A stretch of 64,000 nucleotides of DNA from Hyphomicrobiales bacterium (GTDB lineage: Bacteria > Pseudomonadota > Alphaproteobacteria > Rhizobiales > Beijerinckiaceae). Position numbers and translations under genes: made by a program. The notes beneath the pieces are model-generated. The model ran no database searches and was not told the origin of the DNA. It was given only the letters and a program-made list of their open reading frames with translations. Shown here piece after piece: positions 40,116-49,054 of this stretch (position 1 is its first letter; the number at the start of each line of letters is the position of its first letter). The stretch covers positions 310,001-374,000 of the forward strand of contig UBNE01000003.1 of the NCBI GenBank assembly GCA_900466745.1, written 5' to 3'.

Positions 40116-42400
40116 CGCGCCCGCTGGCCGGCCTGCGCATCGTCGAATGCGCCGGGCCGACGGCCCGGCCCGGCGAGCGCCTGGCCGTGGCGTTCGCAGG
40201 GCGCCTGGCCGCCGATCTCGGCGCGACGGTACTGAAGCTCGAACCGGCCGGCGGCGACCCACTGCGCGCCGATGGCGGCGATGGGTCCTTCGCCTTCCTC
40301 AATGCCGGCAAACAATCCTGTCCCCTCGAAGAGGGCCAGCCTGAGACGCTCGCACAGTTTCTGAGCGCCGCCGACGCGGTTCTCGGCGATGCCGCTTCTC
40401 CCGCGCTCGCGCAGGCCGCGGCGACGGGGCTGCGGTCGCATCGTCCCGGCGCGATGGTCGCGGTCTCTCTTCTCGGCCCGCTCGTGCCGCCGGAGACGCC
40501 GGCCAGCGAATTCACCGTCATGGCTTTGAGCGGCCTGCTCGACATCGTGGGCGATCCAGCCCGCGAGCCGTTGCGGCTGGGTGGACATCAGCTCGCCTAT
40601 TCGGCCGGTCTCTCGGCGCTGACGGGCCTGGTCGCCGCGCTATGCCTGCCGGCGCGCGGCGAGGATGGTTTGGGCGTTCCGGAACGGGTGCAGGTCAGCC
40701 TTCTCGAGACGGCGATCTGGCTGAACTGGAAAAGCGTGGCCTGCGCAGCGGCCGGAGAGCCGGTGCCGCATCGCTCGGGCCAGTCGGGCGACTGGCCGGT
40801 GGTGCGCTGCGCCGATGGCTGGGTCGCGCTGGTCTATCAGGATGCCGACTGGCCGGCGCTGCGGAAGCTCGCCGGCGACGATCGGCGCCTGGCCGATCCT
40901 GCCTTGGCGACCGCTGCCGGGCGAGCCGGGCGCACCGGCGAGATCGGCCGCATCGTCGAGGAATATCTGCGCGGGCTCACCCGGAGCGAGATTCATGCGC
41001 TGGCGCGGGCGGCGCGGCTGCCGCTCGGGCCGGTCTCCAGCGTGGCCGAGCTGATCGCGGATCCGCATCTCGTGGCACGGAATTTCATGCAGACGGTTCG
41101 TTTCGGCGAAGGGCGCACCGTCCTGACGAGGCCGCGCCTGCCCGTGCTCTGGGATGGCGAGGTGCTCGCGCCCGGCCCGGTGCCGCCCTTCGGCGGCGAC
41201 GGAACACCGCTTGCCCGTTCGCCCGCCTTGCCGAAACGGGAGGCACCTTCGCGTCCGCTTCCGGGCAAGCGCAGCCTGCCGCTGACCGGCTGCCGGGTTC
41301 TCGACCTCGGCATCATCACGGCCGGCGCGGCGACCAGCGCTCTGCTGGCCGATCTCGGTGCCGAGGTCATCAAGATCGAATCCCCGGGCTATCGCGACCC
41401 CTTCCGTGCCTGGCAGGGCGGTGAGGGCGGCGTCGACAGCGATCTGCCGACCTTCTTCCGTTACACCAACCGCAACAAGATCGGTGCCAGCATCGACCTC
41501 AAGCAGCCGGCCGGGCGCGAGGCGTTCGTCCGGCTCGCAGCCCGGTGCGACGTGGTGGTGGAGAATTTCCGACGCGGCGTGATGGCCCGTCTCGGCATCG
41601 ACTATCCCGCTCTGAAGGCCGTGAATGCCGGCTTGATCTTCGCCTCCCTGTCGAGCCAGGGGGAGAGCGGTCCGGAGGCGGGCTACGTCTCCTATGGCAC
41701 GACGCTGGAGGCCATGGCCGGCCTCGCCTGGCTCACCGGCTATGCCGGCGGCGGGCCCGTCGTTTCCGGCAAGGATCTGAACTATCCCGACCAGGTCGTG
41801 GCGATCTTCGCGGCCGGCATGGTGGCCGCCGCCTGGCTCCAGCGCCGGCGGACCGGGCAGGGCGCCCATCTCGATATCTCACAGCGCGAGCTCACCGCTT
41901 TCCTCGTCGGCGAAGCTTTCGTGAGCCCTCCCGCGCAACCGCGCCGCGGCAATGCCGAGAATGCCTATGCGCTGCAGGATTGCTTTCGGGCGCGCGACGG
42001 TTGGGTCGCGCTCAGCCTGTCGTCGGAGCAGGTCGCGACACTGGCGCGAAATGGCCTCGACACGGCGGCGCTGGCGGGCAGGATCGCCGCGATGAGCCGC
42101 GAGGAGGCCGCGCGGATGCTGACCGCACGGGGGATCGCGGCTGCGCCGGTACTCGACGGGGCCGAGGTTCTGGCGCGGCGCGGCGAAAGCTGGCGGGACG
42201 CGCTGGCCGAGGGGCCGGGCCGGCGCCTCGCCAAGGGCTTTCCGTTCCGTTTCGATGATGTGCCGCTGTCGATCTTCGCCGATGCGCCGCATGTCGGGGC
42301 CGACACGGCGCGGGTGCTCGGCGAGATCGGCGGCTTTTCCGCGCAGGAGATCGCGGAACTGGTTGCGACCGGGGCGGCGGAGTGCTGGCGCAAGTCCTGA
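40112..42400 (+). CDS. Tandem-fused CaiB/BaiF CoA-transferase (two family III domains)
   Basis: A 762-residue protein made of two complete CaiB/BaiF domains joined by a Pro/Arg-rich linker (about residues 365-388). The first half (about 1-365) has ADLGATVLKLEPAGGDPL but its active-site segment LRLGGHQLAYSAGLSALTG has no Asp. The second half (about 390-760) has ADLGAEVIKIESPGYRDPF, NRNKIGASIDLKQ and LNYPDQVVAIFAAGMV with the Asp in place. It looks like a fusion of the same inactive/active pair encoded separately at 3989-5179 and 2760-3977. The start is TTG 40112, overlapping the upstream stop (TTGA). Confidence 0.92.
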   Translation: MTRPLAGLRIVECAGPTARPGERLAVAFAGRLAADLGATVLKLEPAGGDPLRADGGDGSFAFLNAGKQSCPLEEGQPETLAQFLSAADAVLGDAASPALAQAAATGLRSHRPGAMVAVSLLGPLVPPETPASEFTVMALSGLLDIVGDPAREPLRLGGHQLAYSAGLSALTGLVAALCLPARGEDGLGVPERVQVSLLETAIWLNWKSVACAAAGEPVPHRSGQSGDWPVVRCADGWVALVYQDADWPALRKLAGDDRRLADPALATAAGRAGRTGEIGRIVEEYLRGLTRSEIHALARAARLPLGPVSSVAELIADPHLVARNFMQTVRFGEGRTVLTRPRLPVLWDGEVLAPGPVPPFGGDGTPLARSPALPKREAPSRPLPGKRSLPLTGCRVLDLGIITAGAATSALLADLGAEVIKIESPGYRDPFRAWQGGEGGVDSDLPTFFRYTNRNKIGASIDLKQPAGREAFVRLAARCDVVVENFRRGVMARLGIDYPALKAVNAGLIFASLSSQGESGPEAGYVSYGTTLEAMAGLAWLTGYAGGGPVVSGKDLNYPDQVVAIFAAGMVAAAWLQRRRTGQGAHLDISQRELTAFLVGEAFVSPPAQPRRGNAENAYALQDCFRARDGWVALSLSSEQVATLARNGLDTAALAGRIAAMSREEAARMLTARGIAAAPVLDGAEVLARRGESWRDALAEGPGRRLAKGFPFRFDDVPLSIFADAPHVGADTARVLGEIGGFSAQEIAELVATGAAECWRKS

Positions 42401-42408
42401 GGGCCCCC

Positions 42409-43293
42409 TCAGAACCGCCGGGCTAATCTTGGATCGAGCATGTCGCGCAGGCCGTCGCCGAGCATGTTGATCGCCAGCACCATGAAGCCGAGGAACATGC
42501 CGGGGAAGAAGATGATCCAGAAGGCGAGCTGCACATAGCTGCGGCCGTCGGAGAGGATGTTGCCCCAACTCGGAATCTCAGGGGGAATGCCGACGCCGAG
42601 GAAGCCGAGATAGGACTCGATCAGCACGGCCGAGGCGCAGACATAGGTCGCCTGGATAATGATCGGCGTCAGCGCGTTGGGCAGGATGTGGCGCAGCAGC
42701 AGGCGCGGCATGCGGGCGCCGATCGCGGTCGCGGCCTCGACATAGGGCAATTCGCGGATCACCAGCACGACCGAGCGCACCAGCCGGACCATGCGGGGCA
42801 CCTCCGGTACGGTGATGGCGATGACGACGGTGAGCAGCCCCGGGCGTGCCAGCGCCATCATGGCGACGGCGAGCAGAATGGCCGGGATCGCCATGAGCCC
42901 GTCCATGATCCGCATGATCACGCTGTCGAACCAACGATACATGCCGGCGAGCAGGCCGAGAACGCTGCCGATCAGCGTGGTCAGCGCGGCGACCCCGAGG
43001 CCGACGAGAAGCGAGATGCGCCCGCCATAGACTGTGCGGCTGAAGACGTCGCGACCGAGATTGTCCGTGCCGAACCAGTGCTCGGCGCTGGGCGCGCGGA
43101 GCCGATGCGCGACATTGAGCGCGAGCGGATCATGCGTCGCCAGCACGGGGGCGAGGAGCGCGGTGCCGACGAGCAGCGTGATCAGCATGCCGCCGATCAC
43201 GACCGTGACATGGCGCTGGGCGCCGCGCAGCAGCCAATGCCGTTTCGTGCGCGAGAAGGCCAGCCGGGGCGTTGCGATATCGGCGCTGGTCAT
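42409..43293 (-). CDS. ABC importer permease, DppC type (second importer)
   Basis: A 294-residue DppC-type permease. GTDNLGRDVFSRTVYGGR near residue 74 and the EAA-type loop YVEAATAIGARMPRLLLRH near 187 are diagnostic, and the C-terminus GDGLRDMLDPRLARRF matches the family. It overlaps the upstream permease by one base. The operon SBP-DppB-DppC stops here and has no ATPase gene; the double ATPase at 23648 is the only Dpp-type ATPase in the window and is a plausible energiser. It converges on the fused CaiB gene. Confidence 0.94.
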   Translation of the reverse strand: MTSADIATPRLAFSRTKRHWLLRGAQRHVTVVIGGMLITLLVGTALLAPVLATHDPLALNVAHRLRAPSAEHWFGTDNLGRDVFSRTVYGGRISLLVGLGVAALTTLIGSVLGLLAGMYRWFDSVIMRIMDGLMAIPAILLAVAMMALARPGLLTVVIAITVPEVPRMVRLVRSVVLVIRELPYVEAATAIGARMPRLLLRHILPNALTPIIIQATYVCASAVLIESYLGFLGVGIPPEIPSWGNILSDGRSYVQLAFWIIFFPGMFLGFMVLAINMLGDGLRDMLDPRLARRF

Positions 43294-44240
43294 CAGGGGA
43301 TGCTCCTGATGCGCGGATCGAACAGCCCGTAGCTGAGGTCCACGAGAAGGTTGATCAGGACATAGGCGAGCGACGCGAGCAGCAGCACGCCCTGGATCAC
43401 GGGATAGTCGCGCTGGGTCACGGCCTCGATGGTCAGGCGGCCGACGCCGGGAATGGCGAAGACGCTCTCGGCGACGACGACGCCGCCGATCAGCAGGGCG
43501 ATGCCGCTGCCGATGGTGGTGACGATCGGGACCGCGGCGTTGCGCAGTGCGTGCTTGAACAGGATCGGGAGCTGGCTGAGGCCCTTCGACCGGGCGGTAC
43601 GGATGTAATCTTCCCCGAGCACCTCGATCATGGTCGAGCGGGTCATGCGCGTCAGCAGCGCCATGAAGACCAGGCCGAGCGTCAGCGACGGCAGCACGAG
43701 ATGGGTCAGGTACGGCGCCGGCCCCTGCGACAAGGGCCTGAAGCCCTGCACCGGCAGCCAGCGCAGCTTCAGCGCGAAGCCCCAGACCAGCCCGTAGCCG
43801 ATGATGAAGATCGGGAAGGAGAAGGCCACGGTCGCCAGCGCCATGACGGCCCGGTCGATCCAGCGGCCGACCTGCCAGGCGGCGACGATGCCGAGCGGGA
43901 TCGCGCTGCACACGGCGAAGGTCATCGTGGTCGCCGCCAGCGACAGTGTCGGTTCGAGGCGGCCGGCGATCAGTTCCAGCACCGGCTTGCGGCTGAACAG
44001 CGACTGCCCGAGATCGCCGCCGAGCAGCCGGCCGATCCAATGCAGGAACTGGTAGAGCATGGGCTCGTCGAGGCCGAGGCTCCTGCGGATACGATCGATA
44101 TCCTCGCTGGTGGCGTGATCGCCCGCGATCACCGCGGCCGGATCGCCCGGGCCGACGCGGATCATCACGAAGACGATGACTGCGACCACCATCATGACGA
44201 TGGCGGTCGAGCCGATTTTTCGCAGGACGAAGTTGATCAT
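43293..44240 (-). CDS. ABC importer permease, DppB type (second importer)
   Basis: A 315-residue DppB-type permease with six predicted helices. GPGDPAAVIAGDHATSEDID near residue 31 is the typical periplasmic loop, and EVLGEDYIRTARSKGLSQ near 209 is the ATPase-docking EAA loop. It starts 22 bp after the solute-binding protein gene and ends overlapping dppC by one base. With its partner it forms the channel of the second importer. Confidence 0.95.
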   Translation of the reverse strand: MINFVLRKIGSTAIVMMVVAVIVFVMIRVGPGDPAAVIAGDHATSEDIDRIRRSLGLDEPMLYQFLHWIGRLLGGDLGQSLFSRKPVLELIAGRLEPTLSLAATTMTFAVCSAIPLGIVAAWQVGRWIDRAVMALATVAFSFPIFIIGYGLVWGFALKLRWLPVQGFRPLSQGPAPYLTHLVLPSLTLGLVFMALLTRMTRSTMIEVLGEDYIRTARSKGLSQLPILFKHALRNAAVPIVTTIGSGIALLIGGVVVAESVFAIPGVGRLTIEAVTQRDYPVIQGVLLLASLAYVLINLLVDLSYGLFDPRIRSIP

Positions 44241-44262
44241 CGGACGGCCGGCCCCCGTCCGC

Positions 44263-45849
44263 TCACTGCTTCTCGATGTTCCAGTAGACCGGCACGCCGG
44301 CCTTCAGCACGCCCTTGATGTTCGAGCGGAAGGCGATCGGCTGGACGTATTGCCCCAGATTCACATAGGGCACGGAAACGAAGGCGCGGGTCTGGATGGC
44401 GTCGACCATGGTGCGGCGCTTCGCAGGATCGGATTCCTGCGCCCAGGCCGAGACCAGCTTCGTCAACTCCTCGTCGCAGGCCCAGCCGATATTGGCCTTG
44501 TCGCATTGCGAGTTGAACCAGATGTTCGCCAGCGGCGAAGCGGGGTCCGGCCCGCCCTGCGAGGTGACGAACAGGTTCCATCCGCCCTTGTCCGGGGCGT
44601 CCTTCTTGGCGCGCCGGGCGGTGATCGTCGCCCAGTCCTGCGACTGGACGTCGACATTGAGGCCGGCCTTGCGCATCGCGGCGATCAGGACGTTTTCGGC
44701 GGCCTGGTATTGCGGCCGGTCGGTCGGCAGCATGACGACGATCGGCTCGCCCTTGTAGCCAGCCTCCTTGAACAGCGCCTTGGCTTTCTCGATGTCGACG
44801 GTCAGCCCGACGACACCGGCCTTGGTCTCGTTCTCGGAACCGCACATGAAATAGGTGACGCAGCTCTTGAGGTAGTAGTCCGGGTCGCCGACAACGGCCT
44901 GCATCGCTTCCGCCTGGTTCGTCAGGTAGAGCAGGGCCTGGCGCGCCTTATAGTTGTCGAAGGGCGGGAACAGCGAGTTCGGGCGCGCCATCATCTGGAC
45001 GCCGAGCAGGTCGATGGTGAGGACGGTGATGTTCGGGTCGCTCTTCATCAACTGGACGAAATCGAGCGGCGGCGCCTCGAAATAATCGATCTCGCCGGCC
45101 TGCAGCGCCGAGAGCGTCGTGTTGTTGTCGGGGATGTAGAGCCACTCGACGCGGTCGAGCTTGGCGACCTTGCCGCCGGCGAGATAGTCGGCCGGCTCGT
45201 TGCGCGGGATGTAGTCCGGGTTGCGGACATAGACCGCCTTGGCGCCGGGCTGCCATTCGTCGCGCTTCATGATGAAGGGGCCGGAACCGATCGGGTCGGT
45301 GATCTGCTTGTCGATCGGCTGCTCGGCGATGCGCTTGGGCATCATGAAGGCCGGCGCCTCGGCGCCGGCGAGGGCTTCCAGCACGAGGCCGAACTTCTCC
45401 TTGAGCTTGATCCGGAAGGTGAGGTCGTCGACGATCTCGTAGCCTTCCATCGCCCGGGTCATGTGCTGGCCCATGGCGTTGCGCTGCGCCCAGCGCTTGA
45501 GCGAGGCGACGCAGTCGGCCGCGGTCACCGGGGTACCGTCATGCCACTTCATGCCCTTCCGCAGCGTGAAGCTGTAGATCATGCGGTCCGGGCTGACGGT
45601 GTAGCTGTCGACCATCTGCGGCTTCGGCTCGAATTTCGAGTTCAGCGCGAACAGGTTGTCATAGACGAGATAGCTGTGCCGGATCGTGACGTAGGCCGTC
45701 GACCAGGTCGGGTCGATGATCTTGAGGTCCGCGTTGACCACGGCGCGCAAGGTCTTGTCCGAAGCCAGGGCCGGACAGGCCGCCGCCGCGATTCCTGCGA
45801 TCAGCAGCGATGCCGACGCGATTTTCCGAATGGCGCGTTTGAAGACCAT
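44263..45849 (-). CDS. Periplasmic solute-binding protein of the second Dpp-type importer (SBP_bac_5)
   Basis: A 528-residue family 5 solute-binding protein with a Sec-type signal peptide (SASLLIAGIAAAACPALAS, cleaved near residue 30), unlike the Tat-type signal of its counterpart at 27612. MIYSFTLRKGMKWHDGTPVT near residue 90 is the family signature. Two cysteines (CVTYFMCGSEN) may form a disulfide. An ATGCAT-family operator lies about 70-90 bp upstream, so this importer and the first one appear to be co-regulated. Confidence 0.94.
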   Translation of the reverse strand: MVFKRAIRKIASASLLIAGIAAAACPALASDKTLRAVVNADLKIIDPTWSTAYVTIRHSYLVYDNLFALNSKFEPKPQMVDSYTVSPDRMIYSFTLRKGMKWHDGTPVTAADCVASLKRWAQRNAMGQHMTRAMEGYEIVDDLTFRIKLKEKFGLVLEALAGAEAPAFMMPKRIAEQPIDKQITDPIGSGPFIMKRDEWQPGAKAVYVRNPDYIPRNEPADYLAGGKVAKLDRVEWLYIPDNNTTLSALQAGEIDYFEAPPLDFVQLMKSDPNITVLTIDLLGVQMMARPNSLFPPFDNYKARQALLYLTNQAEAMQAVVGDPDYYLKSCVTYFMCGSENETKAGVVGLTVDIEKAKALFKEAGYKGEPIVVMLPTDRPQYQAAENVLIAAMRKAGLNVDVQSQDWATITARRAKKDAPDKGGWNLFVTSQGGPDPASPLANIWFNSQCDKANIGWACDEELTKLVSAWAQESDPAKRRTMVDAIQTRAFVSVPYVNLGQYVQPIAFRSNIKGVLKAGVPVYWNIEKQ

Positions 45850-45919
45850 CGAGCACTCCTCCCATGTTGCATTCTGTTCGATGCCGTCCCGGGCGGCGTT
45901 GCCGGCGGCCAGACATTCG

Positions 45920-45940
45920 ATGATGCATTTTATATGAAAT
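45920..45940 (-). promoter_or_regulatory. ATGCAT-family operator upstream of the second importer
   Basis: ATGATGCATTTTATATGAAAT carries GATGCATTTTATAT, the same arrangement as the left part of 23479-23490 and 38981-38990. On the minus strand it provides TATAAA as a possible -10 element. Confidence 0.6.
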
Positions 45941-46021
45941 AAGATTGGAGGGAGCGGCAGCCGCTGTCAAGCGCGGCCCGGCACCATGACCGGAGGCCGC
46001 GCGAGGCGGTCGAAAGCTGGC

Positions 46022-47554
46022 TTAGCGCGCCACCAGTTTGGGATGAGGGCCGTCGAGCAGCGCGTACTGCGCCAGCACGCGTTCCCGAACCGCCTTGTGG
46101 CTGACCTTCAACATGGCGTTGCGCGGCAATTCGTCGAGGGCGATCAAGGCGCGCGGGCGCTTGTAGCCGGTCATCGCCGCGATGGTGCCCGATAGCCTGT
46201 CCTCCCAGCCCGGCGGCGGATTCTCTGCGACGGCGACGATGACCTCGCCCCAATATTCCGAGGGCAGGCCGAAGGCGACGATCTCGCCTCCGCCGAGCGC
46301 CGCCGCGAGTGGCCGCTCCACCTCCTCGGGCGCGACCTTGTAACCGCCGGTCTTGATCATGTTGGCGCTGCGCCCGACGAGGTGAAGGCGACCACGCTCG
46401 TCGAGATAGCCAAGGTCGCCGGTCTCGTGGAACGCGTCGGGCGGCAGTGCCGCATAGCCCCCGTCCGCGGTGATCGTGCCGGCCATCATCTGGTGAGCAC
46501 GCAGCAGGATCTCGCCGACCTCGCCGCAAGCCGCCCGGCGGCCATCGTCCGACCGGATCACGACCTCGACCCCGGGCGCCGGCCAGCCGACGCAGGCATC
46601 AGCGTCGGCGCCGCCCTCGGCATACCAGGCGTCCGTCTCGGGCGGCTCGAGCACCGTGATCGGGTTGACTACCTCCGTCTTGCCGTAGGTGACGCGGATG
46701 ACCGGGCCGAAGATGGCACGGGCGCGGGCATAGAGCGTCGGCGAAAGCGTCGCCGTGCCGCAATAGATCGTCTTGAGGCCGGACAGCGACCGCCCTTTCG
46801 CCGCCGCGACGATCTTTGCGAGCACGGTCGGCGGCGCGAACATCTCGTCCGCCTCGCCCCGCTCGAGGATGCCGAGCACGGCATCGGTGTCGACGCCGTC
46901 GAGCAGCGTCACCGCGCCGCCGAGGTCGAGATAGGCATAGGTCAGCAGCCCGGCGCCGTGCGAAAACGGCGTCATCAGCAGCAGGCGGCTGTCGGGGCCG
47001 GGCTTGTGCGGCATCGCTGCCCGCTGCAGCAGGTTGGCGGCGAAGCGTCCGGCCTGGCTGGTGACGATGCCCTTCGGCGGACCGGTCGTGCCCGAGGTGA
47101 AGCCGATCCGGGCCCAGTCGTCGAGCCGGACATGCGGAAAGCTGCCGGTGCCGAATGTGGCGGTGCCGATGCTCTCGATCGCATGCACCTGCGCGCCCAT
47201 GCGCTCGAACCGGGGCGCCTGCGCGCGTGTCGTCACGATGTGGCGCAGGCCGGCGAGCGCGATGCAGTGGCGCAGATCGGCATCGGCGAGGCCGGGATTG
47301 AGCGCGACTTCCGCCGCCCCCGACATGACGATGCCGATGCTGGTCCAGACGGCCGGAATGCCGTTGCGCACGAAGCTCGCCACCGGCTCGCCGGGTGCGA
47401 TGCCCTTCTCCCCCAACGCGAAGCCGAGTGCCGCTGCCCTTTCTCCGAGCGCGCGATAGGTGATCGTGCCGCCGGCGTCCTCGATCGCGATGCGGTCGCC
47501 GAAGCGCTGGCAGAGCGTGGCGAAGCTGTCGCCGTGGCAGAAGGTCTCCGGCAT
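46022..47554 (-). CDS. AMP-forming acyl-CoA synthetase
   Basis: A 510-residue ANL-superfamily adenylating enzyme that would activate a carboxylic acid to its CoA thioester with ATP. The phosphate loop is GFTSGTTGPPKG near residue 151, the A5 motif is VTYGKTEV near 291, A7-A8 is HETGDLGYLDERG and KTGGYKVAPEEVE near 377 and 400, and the catalytic Lys lies in MLKVSHKAVRE near 485. It is the last gene of the leftward livH-livM-livG-livF-ECH-ligase run, 8 bp after the enoyl-CoA hydratase gene. It probably activates the acid imported by the Liv transporter. Confidence 0.93.
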   Translation of the reverse strand: MPETFCHGDSFATLCQRFGDRIAIEDAGGTITYRALGERAAALGFALGEKGIAPGEPVASFVRNGIPAVWTSIGIVMSGAAEVALNPGLADADLRHCIALAGLRHIVTTRAQAPRFERMGAQVHAIESIGTATFGTGSFPHVRLDDWARIGFTSGTTGPPKGIVTSQAGRFAANLLQRAAMPHKPGPDSRLLLMTPFSHGAGLLTYAYLDLGGAVTLLDGVDTDAVLGILERGEADEMFAPPTVLAKIVAAAKGRSLSGLKTIYCGTATLSPTLYARARAIFGPVIRVTYGKTEVVNPITVLEPPETDAWYAEGGADADACVGWPAPGVEVVIRSDDGRRAACGEVGEILLRAHQMMAGTITADGGYAALPPDAFHETGDLGYLDERGRLHLVGRSANMIKTGGYKVAPEEVERPLAAALGGGEIVAFGLPSEYWGEVIVAVAENPPPGWEDRLSGTIAAMTGYKRPRALIALDELPRNAMLKVSHKAVRERVLAQYALLDGPHPKLVAR

Positions 47555-47562
47555 GGTCCGCG

Positions 47563-48357
47563 TCAGCGTCCCCGGAACCGCGGCTTGCGCCTCTCGCCGA
47601 AGGCGGCGACGCCCTCGCGCCGGTCCTCGGTCGGCACCATCCGGTTATAGGCCTCGATCTCGAAGAGCAGCCCATCCGCGAGACTCAGCGACAGGCCGTG
47701 ATGCATCGCGCGCTTCGCCTGCCGGATCGCGATCGGTGCGTTGTCGGCGATGATCTTCGCAGTCGCGACCGCTTCCGGGATCAGGCTTTCGGGCTCGCAG
47801 ACACGGTTGACCATGCCCCAGCTCGCGGCTTCCTCGGCCGACCATGGCTTACCGGACAGGAGAAGCTCCTTGGCACGGCGTTCGCCCACCGCGCGCGGCA
47901 GGTTCTGCGTGCCGCCCGCGCCGGGCATGATGCCGAGGGTCACCTCCGGCAGCGCGAAGCGGGCATTGCGCGAGGCATAGATGAAATCGCAGCACAGGGC
48001 GGTCTCGCAGCCGCCGCCATAGGCGGGGCCGTTGACGGCGGCGATGACCGGTACCGGGCAGTCGATGATCGCGCGCACCATGCGCTCGAAGATGTGGTGC
48101 TGCGCCTGCCAGGCCGCATCGGTCATGCCGTTGCGCTCCTTCAGGTCGCCACCGGCGCAGAAGACCTTCTCGCCGGCGCCGGTCAGGACGATGGCGCGGG
48201 AATCGGACGGGTCCGCCAGCATCGTCTCGAAGATGTCGAGCAGGTCGAGCCCCATCCGGGTGTTCATGGCGTTCGCCGCCTGCGGGCGGTTCAGCGTGAC
48301 GAGGAGGACCTCCGGCTCCGGCCGGGCGACCAGAAGCGTTTCGTAAGCGTCGCGCAT
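47563..48357 (-). CDS. Enoyl-CoA hydratase
   Basis: A 264-residue crotonase with both classical catalytic glutamates: GGGCETALCCD near residue 107 and PEVTLGIMPGAGGTQ near 129. The oxyanion segments are EKVFCAGGDLKER near 62 and NGPAYGGGCE. ATG 48357 gives the usual length; an earlier in-frame start at 48390 overlaps livF. Lying 4 bp from livF and 8 bp before the ligase gene, it very likely hydrates an enoyl-CoA derived from the ligase product. Confidence 0.93.
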   Translation of the reverse strand: MRDAYETLLVARPEPEVLLVTLNRPQAANAMNTRMGLDLLDIFETMLADPSDSRAIVLTGAGEKVFCAGGDLKERNGMTDAAWQAQHHIFERMVRAIIDCPVPVIAAVNGPAYGGGCETALCCDFIYASRNARFALPEVTLGIMPGAGGTQNLPRAVGERRAKELLLSGKPWSAEEAASWGMVNRVCEPESLIPEAVATAKIIADNAPIAIRQAKRAMHHGLSLSLADGLLFEIEAYNRMVPTEDRREGVAAFGERRKPRFRGR

Positions 48358-48361
48358 GGCT

Positions 48362-49054
48362 CTAAAGATACTCCTCGACCAACGCTGCATCGCCGATATC
48401 GGCGACGCTGCCGCTGCGCCTGACCTCGCCGCCGCGCATGATGTAGCCGCGCGTGGCGAGCTTCAGCGCAGGGCGGGCCATCTGCTCGGTCATCAGGATG
48501 GTGGTCCCGCGCCGCTGGATCTCGCGGATGGCGTCGCTGATCCGCTGGATCCAGACGGGGGCGAGGCCGAGGAAGGGTTCGTCGAGCAGGAGCAGCTTCG
48601 GGTAGGAGCTCATGGCGCGGGCGAAGGCGACGATCTGCTGCTGGCCGCCGCTGAGCTGCCCTGCGGGCTGCTCGGCTCTCTCCGCCAGGATCGGGAAGAC
48701 CGAGCTGAGCCAGTCGAAGGCTTCCTTCTGGTGCCTGCGGCCCATGCCGAAGGCGCCGGACAGGACGTTGTCTGCGACCGAGAGCGTGCCGAAGACCTTC
48801 CGCCCTTCCGGCGAGTAGCCGATGCCGGCACGCGCCCGCCGGTCGGCGCTGAGGCCGCCGATATCCTGCCCCTTGAAGCGGATCCGGCCGCCGCAGGTCT
48901 GGGTCGCGCCGATGACGGCGTTGATCAGGCTCGACTTGCCGGCGCCGTTGGCGCCGATCAGCAGGACGGTCTCGCCTTCCTCGACCTCGATCGAGACCTT
49001 GTGCAGCGCGGTGATGCCGCCATAGCGGACCTCGATATCCTCGACGGAAAGCAT
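48362..49054 (-). CDS. livF: Branched-chain amino acid-type ABC importer ATPase (LivF)
   Basis: A 230-residue ABC ATPase of the LivF branch. Walker A is GANGAGKSSL near residue 34, the signature is LSGGQQQIVAFARAM near 134, and Walker B is KLLLLDEPFLGLAP near 155. GIGYSPEGRKVFGTLSVADN near 78 is the LivF-specific Q-loop region. It overlaps the livG stop by one base. Transporters of this family also import aromatic and dicarboxylic acids; the adjacent ligase and hydratase genes point to a catabolised acid and not an amino acid. Confidence 0.94.
   Translation of the reverse strand: MLSVEDIEVRYGGITALHKVSIEVEEGETVLLIGANGAGKSSLINAVIGATQTCGGRIRFKGQDIGGLSADRRARAGIGYSPEGRKVFGTLSVADNVLSGAFGMGRRHQKEAFDWLSSVFPILAERAEQPAGQLSGGQQQIVAFARAMSSYPKLLLLDEPFLGLAPVWIQRISDAIREIQRRGTTILMTEQMARPALKLATRGYIMRGGEVRRSGSVADIGDAALVEEYL

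Noticed and set aside
42409-44040. Extended 543-codon reading of the DppC gene
   Set aside because: The first half is out-of-frame DppB sequence. The DppC family start is at 43293, overlapping the dppB stop.
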